A stretch of DNA of 64,000 bases, from NCBI RefSeq assembly GCF_009801115.1, contig NZ_VTOL01000001.1, positions 682,001 through 746,000 of the forward strand, written 5' to 3'. Of this stretch, positions 42,089 through 50,510 are shown piece by piece. The DNA comes from Dyadobacter sp. 3J3 (GTDB taxonomy: Bacteria > Bacteroidota > Bacteroidia > Cytophagales > Spirosomataceae). Every line of letters begins with the position of its first letter. Within the stretch, counting starts at the first letter, position 1. Position numbers and translations under genes: made by a program. The notes under the pieces were generated by a model. It did no database searches. It saw nothing but the letters and a program-made list of their open reading frames with translations, and had not been told where the DNA came from.

Positions 42089-43252
42089 TTATTTAAAAGC
42101 AGGATTTCCGGTAATTTCCGCACCTAAAATCAGGAGGTGAATATCGTGTGTTCCTTCGTAGGTCATTACAGATTCCAGATTCATCATGTGACGCATAATC
42201 GGGAAAGAATCTGTGATTCCTATGGCTCCTAAAATCTGACGAGCGTCTCGTGCAACAGCCAGAGCCATTTCTACATTATTTCTCTTGGCCATTGAAATTT
42301 GTGCCGTCGTTGCTCTTCCATCATTCATCAGAATTCCCAGGCGCCAGGCGAGCAATTGTGCTTTTGTAATTTCCGTCAGCATTTCAGCCAGTTTTTTCTG
42401 CACTAACTGAAAAGAACTGATCGGTTTATTGAACTGGAATCTTTCTCCTGAATAATGCAAAGCCGTTTCATAACAATCCAACGCAACACCAATCGCACCC
42501 CACGCCACGCCAAAACGGGCATGATCAAGACATTGTAAAGCGGCCTTCAACCCTAACGCATTAGGCAAAATATTCTCTTTTGGAATAAGTACCTTATCAA
42601 AAACCAATTCTCCGGTAGCACTTGCACGCAATGACCATTTTCCATGAATTGTTGGTGTAGTAAAACCCTCCATTCCTCTTTCCACAATCACGCCTTGTAC
42701 ACGACCATCTTCATTTCTGGCCCAGACGATGGCTATATCCGCAAATGGCGCATTGGAAATCCACATTTTGGAGCCATTTAAATTGTAACCGCCCTGGGTT
42801 TTGGAAATATAAGTTTTCAGTCCTCCCGGATCAGAACCATGATCAGGCTCTGTAAGTCCAAAACAACCCAGGATATCTCCTGAACCCAAGCCTGGCAAAT
42901 ATTTTTGTTTTTGTTCTTCCGAACCAAACTGATAAATAGGCCACATCACCAGCGAACTTTGTACAGAAACGGTTGAACGCATAGAAGAATCTCCCCGCTC
43001 AATTTCCTGACACATCAATCCATAACTCACATAATCCAGTCCCCCACCACCAAATTCCCTTGGGATTGTTGGACCAAAAACGCCAAGTTCTCCAAACTTT
43101 TTTACGAATTGCAAAGGAAACTCTGCCCTCTGCGCATATCCTTCGATGACAGGTTTTATTTCAATATCTGTAAATTCTTTAACAACCTGGGTAATCAAAC
43201 GCTGTTCCGGCGTGAGTAATTCTTCTATTTGAAAAAAGTCGGTAGTCAGCAT
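42089..43252 (-). CDS. Glutaryl-CoA dehydrogenase-type acyl-CoA dehydrogenase
   Basis: This FAD enzyme oxidises (and in true GcdH decarboxylates) glutaryl-CoA to crotonyl-CoA in lysine/tryptophan breakdown. Visible marks are CFGLTEPDHGSDPGGLKT, KMWISNAPFADIAIVWA in sense, CLDHARFGVAWGAIG, and VMTYEGTHDIHLLILG, where the glutamate of YEGT is the catalytic base and the segment matches glutaryl-CoA dehydrogenases. The start is taken as ATG 43252 (MLTTDFFQIEELL); the open frame extends to 43318 with a non-homologous leader. The ScfR-type regulator gene lies nearby. Confidence 0.87.
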   Translation of the reverse strand: MLTTDFFQIEELLTPEQRLITQVVKEFTDIEIKPVIEGYAQRAEFPLQFVKKFGELGVFGPTIPREFGGGGLDYVSYGLMCQEIERGDSSMRSTVSVQSSLVMWPIYQFGSEEQKQKYLPGLGSGDILGCFGLTEPDHGSDPGGLKTYISKTQGGYNLNGSKMWISNAPFADIAIVWARNEDGRVQGVIVERGMEGFTTPTIHGKWSLRASATGELVFDKVLIPKENILPNALGLKAALQCLDHARFGVAWGAIGVALDCYETALHYSGERFQFNKPISSFQLVQKKLAEMLTEITKAQLLAWRLGILMNDGRATTAQISMAKRNNVEMALAVARDARQILGAIGITDSFPIMRHMMNLESVMTYEGTHDIHLLILGAEITGNPAFK

Positions 43253-43362
43253 AAGCAATTCATTTAGGTAAAGAAGAATTTGAAACTTACTTATTTTCAA
43301 CTGAAAAAACCTTACCAACGCAGTACAGATTTTGCTATGATTACTTATTATTCATAATTTGA

Positions 43363-44292
43363 TTACAAAAGACTAGCAAACATTTCACTAACCTTCTTTA
43401 AATCAACCTTATGCGCTTCACCAGCAGTCATTATTTTCGGTGATGTCTTTTCCAGACATTGCTCTATAACTAAATGCGGTTTCAGGTTCATTTCTTTCAA
43501 ACGGCTTATCAAAAGTTTATAATCAATATCGCCTTCACCAAAAGTTTCCTGCCAAATTCCTCCCTTGGATTGTCTCAAATGAAGTTCGACAATTCTTTTT
43601 CCATACAATTTCACAATATCAAACAATGCAATCTGTGAATCACCAGAACCACGATAAACCCAGTGCACATCCAGACAAAGTGAAACATTTTGCGGGTTGG
43701 TAGCTAAAAGCATATGGTGAAATTCCCGGCCAGCGGCTCTTAGTTCGATATCATGGGTATGATAAGCCAAAGTCATCGCGCGTTTTTTCAATTCCTCTCC
43801 CAATAAATCCAGATTTTTTGCCTGCTCTGTGAGTTGTGCATCAGACTTATTTTGTTGTCCGCCCCATTGGATTGGGCTGGGATTGGTAACCACAATTTTT
43901 GTATCGGCAGTTTTTAGTGCATCAGCAATAGACAATACAGTCTGTATTGATTTTTGTCCTTCATCATGTTCATGTAAAGAACTATTGACATAAACCGATG
44001 GCATTAAAAGTTTATGCTTTTGAAGTAAAGGAAGTAGTTTTTTTACGTCTTCAACCGTATTCAAACCGGGTTCATATGCTTTCAATCCGGTTGAAGCAAA
44101 ATCCGCCAGAGATGCATCCAGATCCGAGAACCAGTCTTTTCCTTCTCTTTGATAAAAAGTTATCCAATCGTATTGATTACAGGAAATAGGAAACGACCTT
44201 GTATTTTCCTTTGAAAAACCAACTTCTGAAAGCAGCGAAGAACCCGCAATCATTAAAGCTGAATTGATAAACTGACGGCGGTTTGGCTTCAT
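43363..44292 (-). CDS. Exported sugar phosphate isomerase/epimerase-like protein
   Basis: This xylose-isomerase-like TIM barrel (PF01261) has a twin-arginine signal (KPNRRQFINSALMIAGSSLL; RR at 5-6). Barrel landmarks are LAYHTHDIELRA, SLCLDVHWVYRGSGD with the metal-binding acid/His pair, RIVELHLRQSKGG and PHLVIEQCLE. At 309 residues it is typical of the secreted sugar isomerase/epimerase proteins abundant in Cytophagales. The substrate is unknown. It lies downstream of the GH9 gene on the same strand, so a role with glycan breakdown products is plausible. Confidence 0.75.
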   Translation of the reverse strand: MKPNRRQFINSALMIAGSSLLSEVGFSKENTRSFPISCNQYDWITFYQREGKDWFSDLDASLADFASTGLKAYEPGLNTVEDVKKLLPLLQKHKLLMPSVYVNSSLHEHDEGQKSIQTVLSIADALKTADTKIVVTNPSPIQWGGQQNKSDAQLTEQAKNLDLLGEELKKRAMTLAYHTHDIELRAAGREFHHMLLATNPQNVSLCLDVHWVYRGSGDSQIALFDIVKLYGKRIVELHLRQSKGGIWQETFGEGDIDYKLLISRLKEMNLKPHLVIEQCLEKTSPKIMTAGEAHKVDLKKVSEMFASLL

Positions 44293-44366
44293 TCTATTTA
44301 CGATTTAAAACAGACAAAATGTTTTTAAACATAAAGCCAGATTTAAATCATACTTACCATCTTTTT

Positions 44367-44407
44367 GTTAGCTAATCGCTTACAGCTAATTACAAATCGC
44401 AAATCAT
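44367..44407. repeat. Heptad-unit repeat, copy 3 (single arm)
   Basis: Read in 7-bp steps: TTAGCTA, ATCGCTT, ACAGCTA, ATTACAA, ATCGCAA, ATCATTC. The run ends within the stop codon of the GH9 gene (44404-44406, minus strand). It is the weakest copy and has no clear second arm. Confidence 0.45.
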
Positions 44408-46245
44408 TCACCAATCGATATCGCCAGCATATACCATGCTGCGTGTGGCAGCCACTGCTCTGCCCACCGCCAGTCGTTATCCATACCCGTTTTAGCATAA
44501 GACAAGTTGAAATCAATATCATCCTCATTATTCAACCCTGATGTAATTCCGTTTGCAATTCCACCCGGCGCGTTGGTATATTCAAAAGTGCCGAAAAAAC
44601 CATACGCCGGGTTGTTGTGGCCTGAACCTTGCAGCATACTGGCATCATAAGGATTTAGCCCCAAAATCCAGTTTAACTGATCCAGTGCAAAACTTTCAAG
44701 ACTGGCTTTGAAAATTTTGTCGTCAGCAAAAAGCGGAGCAGCAAGCCTCGCTGCCGCTGCAATGGAAGCCAGTCTCGCATTTTCTCCCTGCCACCAGGGT
44801 GAGGCATCACTCCCATGCGGGAAGAAAAATGTGGTGCGTTTATTTCCGATAGTATCCTGCACAAACTGGCGACTATAACCAAACGGATTATTTACCGCTT
44901 TGGTAATTTCCAATTCATGAACCAGCGATTTCCTGATTATTTCTTTAATATTTATTTGATCCGAGGTAGGTGCTATCGAATAATAATACGTCAAACTCGC
45001 AATAGGAAATCCGGCATCGGATGGATGGAAAAATGGCCTGTCCTTTTCATCCGCACGCCAGTAATTGGTTTCCTTGTTCCACGAGGTCAATCTTGCAGTC
45101 AATTGGTTAGCGCGTTTTGCAGCGGCTTTGGCATAAATATCTTTTCCGGTAGCCTTGAATAATTCCGTGGTTGCGGATAATGCACAGTAATCATCCACAA
45201 TGTTTTCCTTGCCATCATTGGTCATTTCAACATTATGTTTTTCCAAAAATTCAAAGGCTTTTTCCGCTGCCAAAAGATAATCCTTATTTGTAAAATCACC
45301 CGAAGAGTCATATGCAGAAGCCATGGCCAAAGCAGCAATGCTTACACCTCCACCAGAACGATAACTTACCTGATATTTTTTCCAGTCATCCGATTTATCG
45401 CTCTCGCTAAACGCCTGGCCTTCTGTTTTTTTAATACGATAACTTTGATCTTCTGCACGAATAACCCGGTCTTTTGCAAATTTGCCAGCTCCGGGAGCAG
45501 AAACCGAGCGGTAAAAAGATCCATCCTTTGCCTGCATCCGAACCAGATAATCCGCACCATACATGGCTTCATCCAGTAATCGTCTGTTGTATTGACGAAA
45601 ATCATTTCCTTTTCTCTTTACTGAAAGTGCATGGGTTTTGAACAAAGTCCAGGCCGTCAGTGATATTTGCTGTGGATTAAAATAAGAAGAAAAAGTAAGG
45701 TGGGATAAATGTTTTCCATAGTCGCCGGAAGCATCATACCAGCCACCATGCGCGTCAATTGTATCTTTTGGATGACCGGATAATATCAATGTCCGGTCCG
45801 CCTTATCCAGCAAACCAGAACTCCGCTGACCTTTAAAATAATAGACGACATTGGAAAGTGTGGATTGTTCAAGTACGTTTTTATCAATAATAAAAGGATA
45901 AGAGGCAATCGAATTTCCCGAACCAGCCGCCTTGATCAAATAACTTCCTTTTTTGGAAAAAGCACTAAAATCGATTGTCCAGAAAAGCCAGTTTTTCCAT
46001 TTATTTACAGTACCACTAAACACAGGTTTTCCCGAAAAAGCAACTTTTCCGGTTTCCGTATCAATGAGTTGAAAGGCTGAAAAATCCAGTTTTTTCTCGC
46101 TTATGATAATTGCTTTTTTCGCTTTGGAATCTTCGTAACCAACATGATTGGTGAGGACTTTTGCGGTTTGTGCTTTTAAAAAGTAAGGAATAAAAATGAA
46201 GAAAAACAGAATTATCCATTTTTGTCGGGAAAAATTTATCATCAA
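44404..46245 (-). CDS. Glycoside hydrolase family 9 (endoglucanase-type), secreted
   Basis: A signal peptide (WIILFFFIFIPYFLKAQ) and an N-terminal Ig-like CelD_N domain (about 28-125: VLTNHVGYEDSKAKKAII in sense) precede the (alpha/alpha)6 GH9 barrel. HGGWYDASGDYGKHL carries the catalytic aspartates, and the C-terminal GLNPYDASMLQGSGHNNPAYG followed by GLNNEDDIDFNLSY carries the second active-site segment and proton donor region. At 613 residues it is full length. GH9 enzymes cut beta-1,4-glucans or related glycans. The start may be ATG 46245 or 46242. Confidence 0.9.
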   Translation of the reverse strand: MMINFSRQKWIILFFFIFIPYFLKAQTAKVLTNHVGYEDSKAKKAIIISEKKLDFSAFQLIDTETGKVAFSGKPVFSGTVNKWKNWLFWTIDFSAFSKKGSYLIKAAGSGNSIASYPFIIDKNVLEQSTLSNVVYYFKGQRSSGLLDKADRTLILSGHPKDTIDAHGGWYDASGDYGKHLSHLTFSSYFNPQQISLTAWTLFKTHALSVKRKGNDFRQYNRRLLDEAMYGADYLVRMQAKDGSFYRSVSAPGAGKFAKDRVIRAEDQSYRIKKTEGQAFSESDKSDDWKKYQVSYRSGGGVSIAALAMASAYDSSGDFTNKDYLLAAEKAFEFLEKHNVEMTNDGKENIVDDYCALSATTELFKATGKDIYAKAAAKRANQLTARLTSWNKETNYWRADEKDRPFFHPSDAGFPIASLTYYYSIAPTSDQINIKEIIRKSLVHELEITKAVNNPFGYSRQFVQDTIGNKRTTFFFPHGSDASPWWQGENARLASIAAAARLAAPLFADDKIFKASLESFALDQLNWILGLNPYDASMLQGSGHNNPAYGFFGTFEYTNAPGGIANGITSGLNNEDDIDFNLSYAKTGMDNDWRWAEQWLPHAAWYMLAISIGE

Positions 46246-46457
46246 GGTTCAGGCGTTATATTTTGATACAATATTGCTCTAAATTATAGTAACAGGCGTA
46301 TAGGTCCTAAAAATCTTCATTTCACAAATTAAATTCCTGAAATCATAACAGCTTTCTAAGTACCTGATTTACAAAATAATTCGACTTTTATTGTGATTAC
46401 TATTTTTTTAGTTACTTTCATTATACTAAAACACTACTCACGTAAACCTGACAGGCC

Positions 46458-47867
46458 ATGAAAAAATTCTCCATTTTATTTTTCGCTACGTCTCTCTTAT
46501 TTAGCACATTAAGTTGCAAAGATAAAAATGATGACGACACGCCAACAGTACCAACAGATGTAAATAATCCGTTAAAATCAGGAGAAATATCAGTACCCGT
46601 AAAAGCAGATCCTTCGTTTAGCTGGGCGCCCGCCACCGGCTCGGTCAATCTTGGTGATCTCAAAGGAAATTCTTCAACAGAGCCATTAATGATTTCTATT
46701 GGTGATGCTGTTGAAGCCGGTTATCGGGATGGTGGTTTGTACCGTCAGGGGCAACTTACATCATATCCAAACCTTGTTGCCCGACAAATGGGTCTTGCTG
46801 ATTTTGACCAGGCACTATTTGAAAAAGAAAATGGCAATGGCACGGGTTATCTTGTCAAAAGCAATACAGGATATATTCCTGTTTTTGATGAAGTTACCAA
46901 CAATTTGGCTTATACCGAAAAAGGATCACTGCTCATGAAACCGTATTCGGGCAAAGTTACTGACAACTTTTCTGCGCCTTATGGCGGCCGAAATATTTTT
47001 GGTTTAAATCCTTCCGCGCAACTATCGTACTCGATTGATTTCTATCTGAAAAATCCTCAGCCAGCATACTATACCAATACGAATTATTTATGGGTCAATA
47101 AAAATGTAAACACCTCGCTGTTTAGCAGGTACGTGAGCAATGGATACAATACTGCATGGGATTATGCCAAAACTATTACACCGGACGTAGCTTTGATTTC
47201 AACGGCATCTGATGTCTTTATTTTCAGCTATTTACATGGTGGACATAGAGGATTGTTCGGAGGAAGTGAATTTTACTGGGAACGTCAGGTTCTTGATTAT
47301 CTAAAAGAAAAGGGAACAAAATCTGTTTTGGCAACGGTTCCTGACGTACTGGACTTCCCCTATTTCAAGTGGTATAACTATGCTAAAATAGCAGGGAAAA
47401 TGGGTAATACGATTGGTATCCAATCCGGAGATGCATCTACTTTACCAGGCGCAGATGCCGAAACTATTTTTCTTCCAACGCGTGAAGTAGTCAATGTCTA
47501 CAACGGAATTTTTAAACGCTTTTACCTTACTGATGCAGATGTCATCAGAAAAGAAGAAGTATCAAAACCTGAAATGTATAATGAGATTTTACTCAGATAT
47601 GCAAAACAATACAATCAGCCGTTGGTTGATTTTAATGCAGTCTATAAAAAAATTATGGCTGGGAATTATGTCACAGATGATGGCTTCAAAATTGATCCAT
47701 CATACACAAATGGAAATTTTTTCTCAATGGACGGCATATACCCTTCTGCTATCGGACAGGCCGTGTTGGCCAATGAGGTGATCAAGGTTTTGAACAGCAG
47801 TTATCGTGCCCAGATACCGCTGATCAATATTAGTATTTATGCAACTGAAATGTCAAAAGTTAAATAG
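46458..47867 (+). CDS. SGNH/GDSL-like lipoprotein with altered catalytic residues
   Basis: The lipoprotein signal (KKFSILFFATSLLFSTLSC, C20 lipidated) and an Asp-rich linker precede an SGNH-hydrolase-like domain. The block ISIGDAVEAGYRDGGLYRQGQ in sense corresponds to the family's GxSLxAGxxDGGLY, but the nucleophilic Ser is Ala (A84). The C-terminal block FFSMDGIYPSAIGQAVLAN corresponds to SxDGxHxTxxG, but the catalytic His is Tyr (Y428). Both key residues are missing, so it is probably a non-catalytic surface lipoprotein. At 469 residues it fits the Bacteroidota family. Divergent from GH9. Confidence 0.72.
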   Translation: MKKFSILFFATSLLFSTLSCKDKNDDDTPTVPTDVNNPLKSGEISVPVKADPSFSWAPATGSVNLGDLKGNSSTEPLMISIGDAVEAGYRDGGLYRQGQLTSYPNLVARQMGLADFDQALFEKENGNGTGYLVKSNTGYIPVFDEVTNNLAYTEKGSLLMKPYSGKVTDNFSAPYGGRNIFGLNPSAQLSYSIDFYLKNPQPAYYTNTNYLWVNKNVNTSLFSRYVSNGYNTAWDYAKTITPDVALISTASDVFIFSYLHGGHRGLFGGSEFYWERQVLDYLKEKGTKSVLATVPDVLDFPYFKWYNYAKIAGKMGNTIGIQSGDASTLPGADAETIFLPTREVVNVYNGIFKRFYLTDADVIRKEEVSKPEMYNEILLRYAKQYNQPLVDFNAVYKKIMAGNYVTDDGFKIDPSYTNGNFFSMDGIYPSAIGQAVLANEVIKVLNSSYRAQIPLINISIYATEMSKVK

Positions 47868-47873
47868 AACTTC

Positions 47874-47913
47874 AAACCCGGTCAAAAGCTTGCCTGATTT
47901 TTGGCCGGGTTTA
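47874..47913 (+). terminator. Terminator after the SGNH-like gene
   Basis: AAACCCGG (47874-47881) pairs with CCGGGTTT (47905-47912), with TCAAAA/TTTTTGG strengthening the inside of the stem. Confidence 0.7.
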
Positions 47914-47965
47914 AATATTAAAATTCTTATATTTGCATGATTAAAGGATAAATCCCTTTCTAAAA

Positions 47966-49543
47966 ATGCAGCACAATCTTACACTTACACTCTTGCCGGA
48001 GATCGCTCTGGATGATGATGCTTTTCGTCAGTATATCAATAAAAAACTCAATTTAAGGAGTACTGATCAACCTTTCATTCGAAAGACCCGCCAATCAATT
48101 GATGCGCGGAGCCGTCAGGTAAAGGTCAACGTGCAGGCAGAAGTTTATGTCAATGAACAACCGCCTTCACTAATTGAAACGCCTCTGGAATATCCGGATG
48201 TGAGCAATCGTCCGCAGGCATTAATTGTAGGTTGTGGCCCCGCCGGGATGTTTGCCGCTTTGCGACTTATAGAACTTGGTATCAAACCTATTCTTTTTGA
48301 ACGTGGAAAAGATGTGCGTGCCAGAAGGCGGGATTTGGCTGCTATTAACAAAGAACATATCGTAAATCCTGAATCCAATTACTGTTTTGGAGAAGGCGGT
48401 GCGGGTACATATTCTGATGGAAAATTATATACCCGCTCCAATAAACGCGGTGATATTCGCCGGGTTTTGGAAATATTTGTAGGCCATGGTGCCAACGAAC
48501 AAATCCTGATTGATACACATCCACATATTGGAACCAATAAACTTCCGATGGTTGTCGCCGAAATGCGCAAAAGTATTCTGGAAGCCGGTGGAGAAATTCA
48601 TTTTGATACAAAGGTTACCGACTTTATTTTAGAAGGAAATACGTTAAAAGGCGTCATTACGGACGATAAAACGGAACATACCGGAATTGGCGTAATCCTC
48701 GCCACCGGACATTCTGCAAGAGATATTTATGAATTGCTGGATCAGCGAAATATCCTGATTGAAAGTAAATCCTTTGCCATGGGCGTTCGTATTGAACATC
48801 CGCAAAGTGTAATTGACCAGATTCAATACCACTGCCAGACTGACCGCGGACCTTATCTGCCGGCCGCTTCATATAGCCTTGTTACACAGACACGATATCA
48901 GGGTGTTCAGCGCGGTGTTTTCTCTTTTTGCATGTGTCCCGGCGGATTTATCGTTCCTGCTGCAACTGCGTCTGGAGAAGTCGTCGTGAATGGTATGTCT
49001 CCATCTCGACGAGATTCTGCTTATGCCAATTCAGGAATTGTTGTTTCGGTGGAAGATATAGATTTACTTCCTTACAAAGAATTTGGTGCCTTGGCCGGTT
49101 TACAATACCAAAAAGAAGTTGAACAAGCGGCCTGCAAGCTTGCGGGAGAAACTCAAACTGCACCTGCACAACTTGTTACCGATTTTATCAACAAAAAAAT
49201 ATCAAGTGAGCTTCGTGAAACTTCTTACCAGCCAGGCATAATTCCTGTTGATTTATATGAAGTTTTACCACCCAATATTGCTTTTCCGCTACGAGATGCT
49301 TTTTCTGATTTTGGAAGAAAAATGAAAGGATATTTGTCCGGCGATGCACAGTTAATTGGCGTAGAAAGCCGCACTTCTTCCCCTGTCAGAATTCCAAGAG
49401 AACGTGATACCTGCGAACATCCGGTTGTAAAAGGACTTTTTCCTTGCGGCGAAGGAGCAGGTTATGCAGGCGGAATTATGTCTGCTGCAATGGATGGACA
49501 ACGATGTGCAGAACAACTTGTGGGGCTATATGCTTCGGCATAA
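47966..49543 (+). CDS. NAD(P)/FAD-dependent dehydrogenase, COG2509 type
   Basis: This 525-residue flavoprotein has a non-conserved N-terminal domain (about 1-80), then the dinucleotide-binding LIVGCGPAGMFAALRLIELGIKP with an FERGKDVRARRRD segment, YCFGEGGAGTYSDGKLYTR (an FAD-contacting loop characteristic of this family), VILATGHSARDIYELL, and the C-terminal GLFPCGEGAGYAGGIMSAAMDG that closes the FAD site. COG2509 proteins are described only as uncharacterised FAD-dependent dehydrogenases. The gene stands alone between two core genes. The family is firm; the reaction is unknown. Confidence 0.85.
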   Translation: MQHNLTLTLLPEIALDDDAFRQYINKKLNLRSTDQPFIRKTRQSIDARSRQVKVNVQAEVYVNEQPPSLIETPLEYPDVSNRPQALIVGCGPAGMFAALRLIELGIKPILFERGKDVRARRRDLAAINKEHIVNPESNYCFGEGGAGTYSDGKLYTRSNKRGDIRRVLEIFVGHGANEQILIDTHPHIGTNKLPMVVAEMRKSILEAGGEIHFDTKVTDFILEGNTLKGVITDDKTEHTGIGVILATGHSARDIYELLDQRNILIESKSFAMGVRIEHPQSVIDQIQYHCQTDRGPYLPAASYSLVTQTRYQGVQRGVFSFCMCPGGFIVPAATASGEVVVNGMSPSRRDSAYANSGIVVSVEDIDLLPYKEFGALAGLQYQKEVEQAACKLAGETQTAPAQLVTDFINKKISSELRETSYQPGIIPVDLYEVLPPNIAFPLRDAFSDFGRKMKGYLSGDAQLIGVESRTSSPVRIPRERDTCEHPVVKGLFPCGEGAGYAGGIMSAAMDGQRCAEQLVGLYASA

Positions 49544-49688
49544 GCTGTCATTTGTCTTACATCAAAATATTTAGTATCATTGTTCAAACACCAGAATCTT
49601 TCGTGGAACGTTATAATAATGAGTGAAGCGCCATGTTGCTGCTGTTACAAAATACCGACACCAATTAAAATTAATTATATTCGCCTCT

Positions 49689-50333
49689 ATGGCTCAGGGA
49701 TCTTTCTCGGTTTTCACGAATGAATTATTTCAAAAATTAAAAGATCCGCTTCCCGGTGAATCTGCACATCAGGTTATGCAGTCCTCTTCCAAGCTGAGAT
49801 TTACTGTTAAGCCGAACGAAAGAACCCGAAAAAGTGCCGTATTGATCTTATTTTATCCTTACGCCAATGAAATTCATTTTCCCCTGATTTTACGTCCGGC
49901 TTACGATGGCGTACATTCCGGCCAGGTCGCTTTTCCAGGTGGACGTTATGAAAAAACAGATGAAAATTTGATCAGGACTGCATTGAGAGAGGCTCAGGAA
50001 GAAATCGGGTTGAGGCTCAATGATGTGAAAGTGTTGGGTATATTGACCGAGCTTTTTATTCCAGCCAGCAATTTTTATGTTCTGCCCGTAGTCGCTACAA
50101 TCCCATATCGTCCTGATTTTTATCCGGATCCAAGAGAAGTTGAAGATATTTTCCAGATAAAATTAAAAGAAATCTCTGATGTATCCATAATCGGTACCAG
50201 CGAGATCCAGATACGCGGGGTGCAAATTGTTGCACCACATTATGAAGTAAACGGGTATAAGATCTGGGGAGCAACGGCGATGATGATCAGCGAGCTTCTT
50301 TCTGTCATTGGCACCGTAGATTTGGAAGTCTGA
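49689..50333 (+). CDS. Nudix hydrolase, CoA pyrophosphatase type
   Basis: It hydrolyses coenzyme A or acyl-CoA into phosphopantetheine derivatives and 3',5'-ADP. The Nudix box is GGRYEKTDENLIRTALREAQEEIGL in sense (GX5EX7REUXEEXGU), preceded by LRPAYDGVHSGQVAFPGG, the UPF0035 signature of CoA-specific members. The start is ATG 49689 (MAQGSFSVFTNELFQKL). The frame is open to a GTG at 49623, but that extension is not family-like. The length of 214 is normal. Confidence 0.85.
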   Translation: MAQGSFSVFTNELFQKLKDPLPGESAHQVMQSSSKLRFTVKPNERTRKSAVLILFYPYANEIHFPLILRPAYDGVHSGQVAFPGGRYEKTDENLIRTALREAQEEIGLRLNDVKVLGILTELFIPASNFYVLPVVATIPYRPDFYPDPREVEDIFQIKLKEISDVSIIGTSEIQIRGVQIVAPHYEVNGYKIWGATAMMISELLSVIGTVDLEV

Positions 50334-50510
50334 AACTGGGAAATAATCCCTTTTATTCCTATATTAGCGAGTATTTTCATCCATGCCTCCCGGCGTTCTG
50401 CGTACATTTTAATCCTGAAAAAATCGATTATCCATGTGCGGAAATCCGATAAGAGGCTGATCTTACTGAAATTTTTAAAGCATATAAACCCTTAGTTTCC
50501 GCCTCAATTT

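Noticed and set aside
43253-43318. Longer N-terminus for the glutaryl-CoA dehydrogenase-type protein
   Set aside because: The extra 22 residues (MVRFFQLKISKF...) do not resemble the family start, and ATG 43252 gives a normal length.
44815-45579. Two plus-strand frames of about 115 codons inside the GH9 gene
   Set aside because: They lie opposite a clear GH9 coding frame and show no independent domain or start signal.
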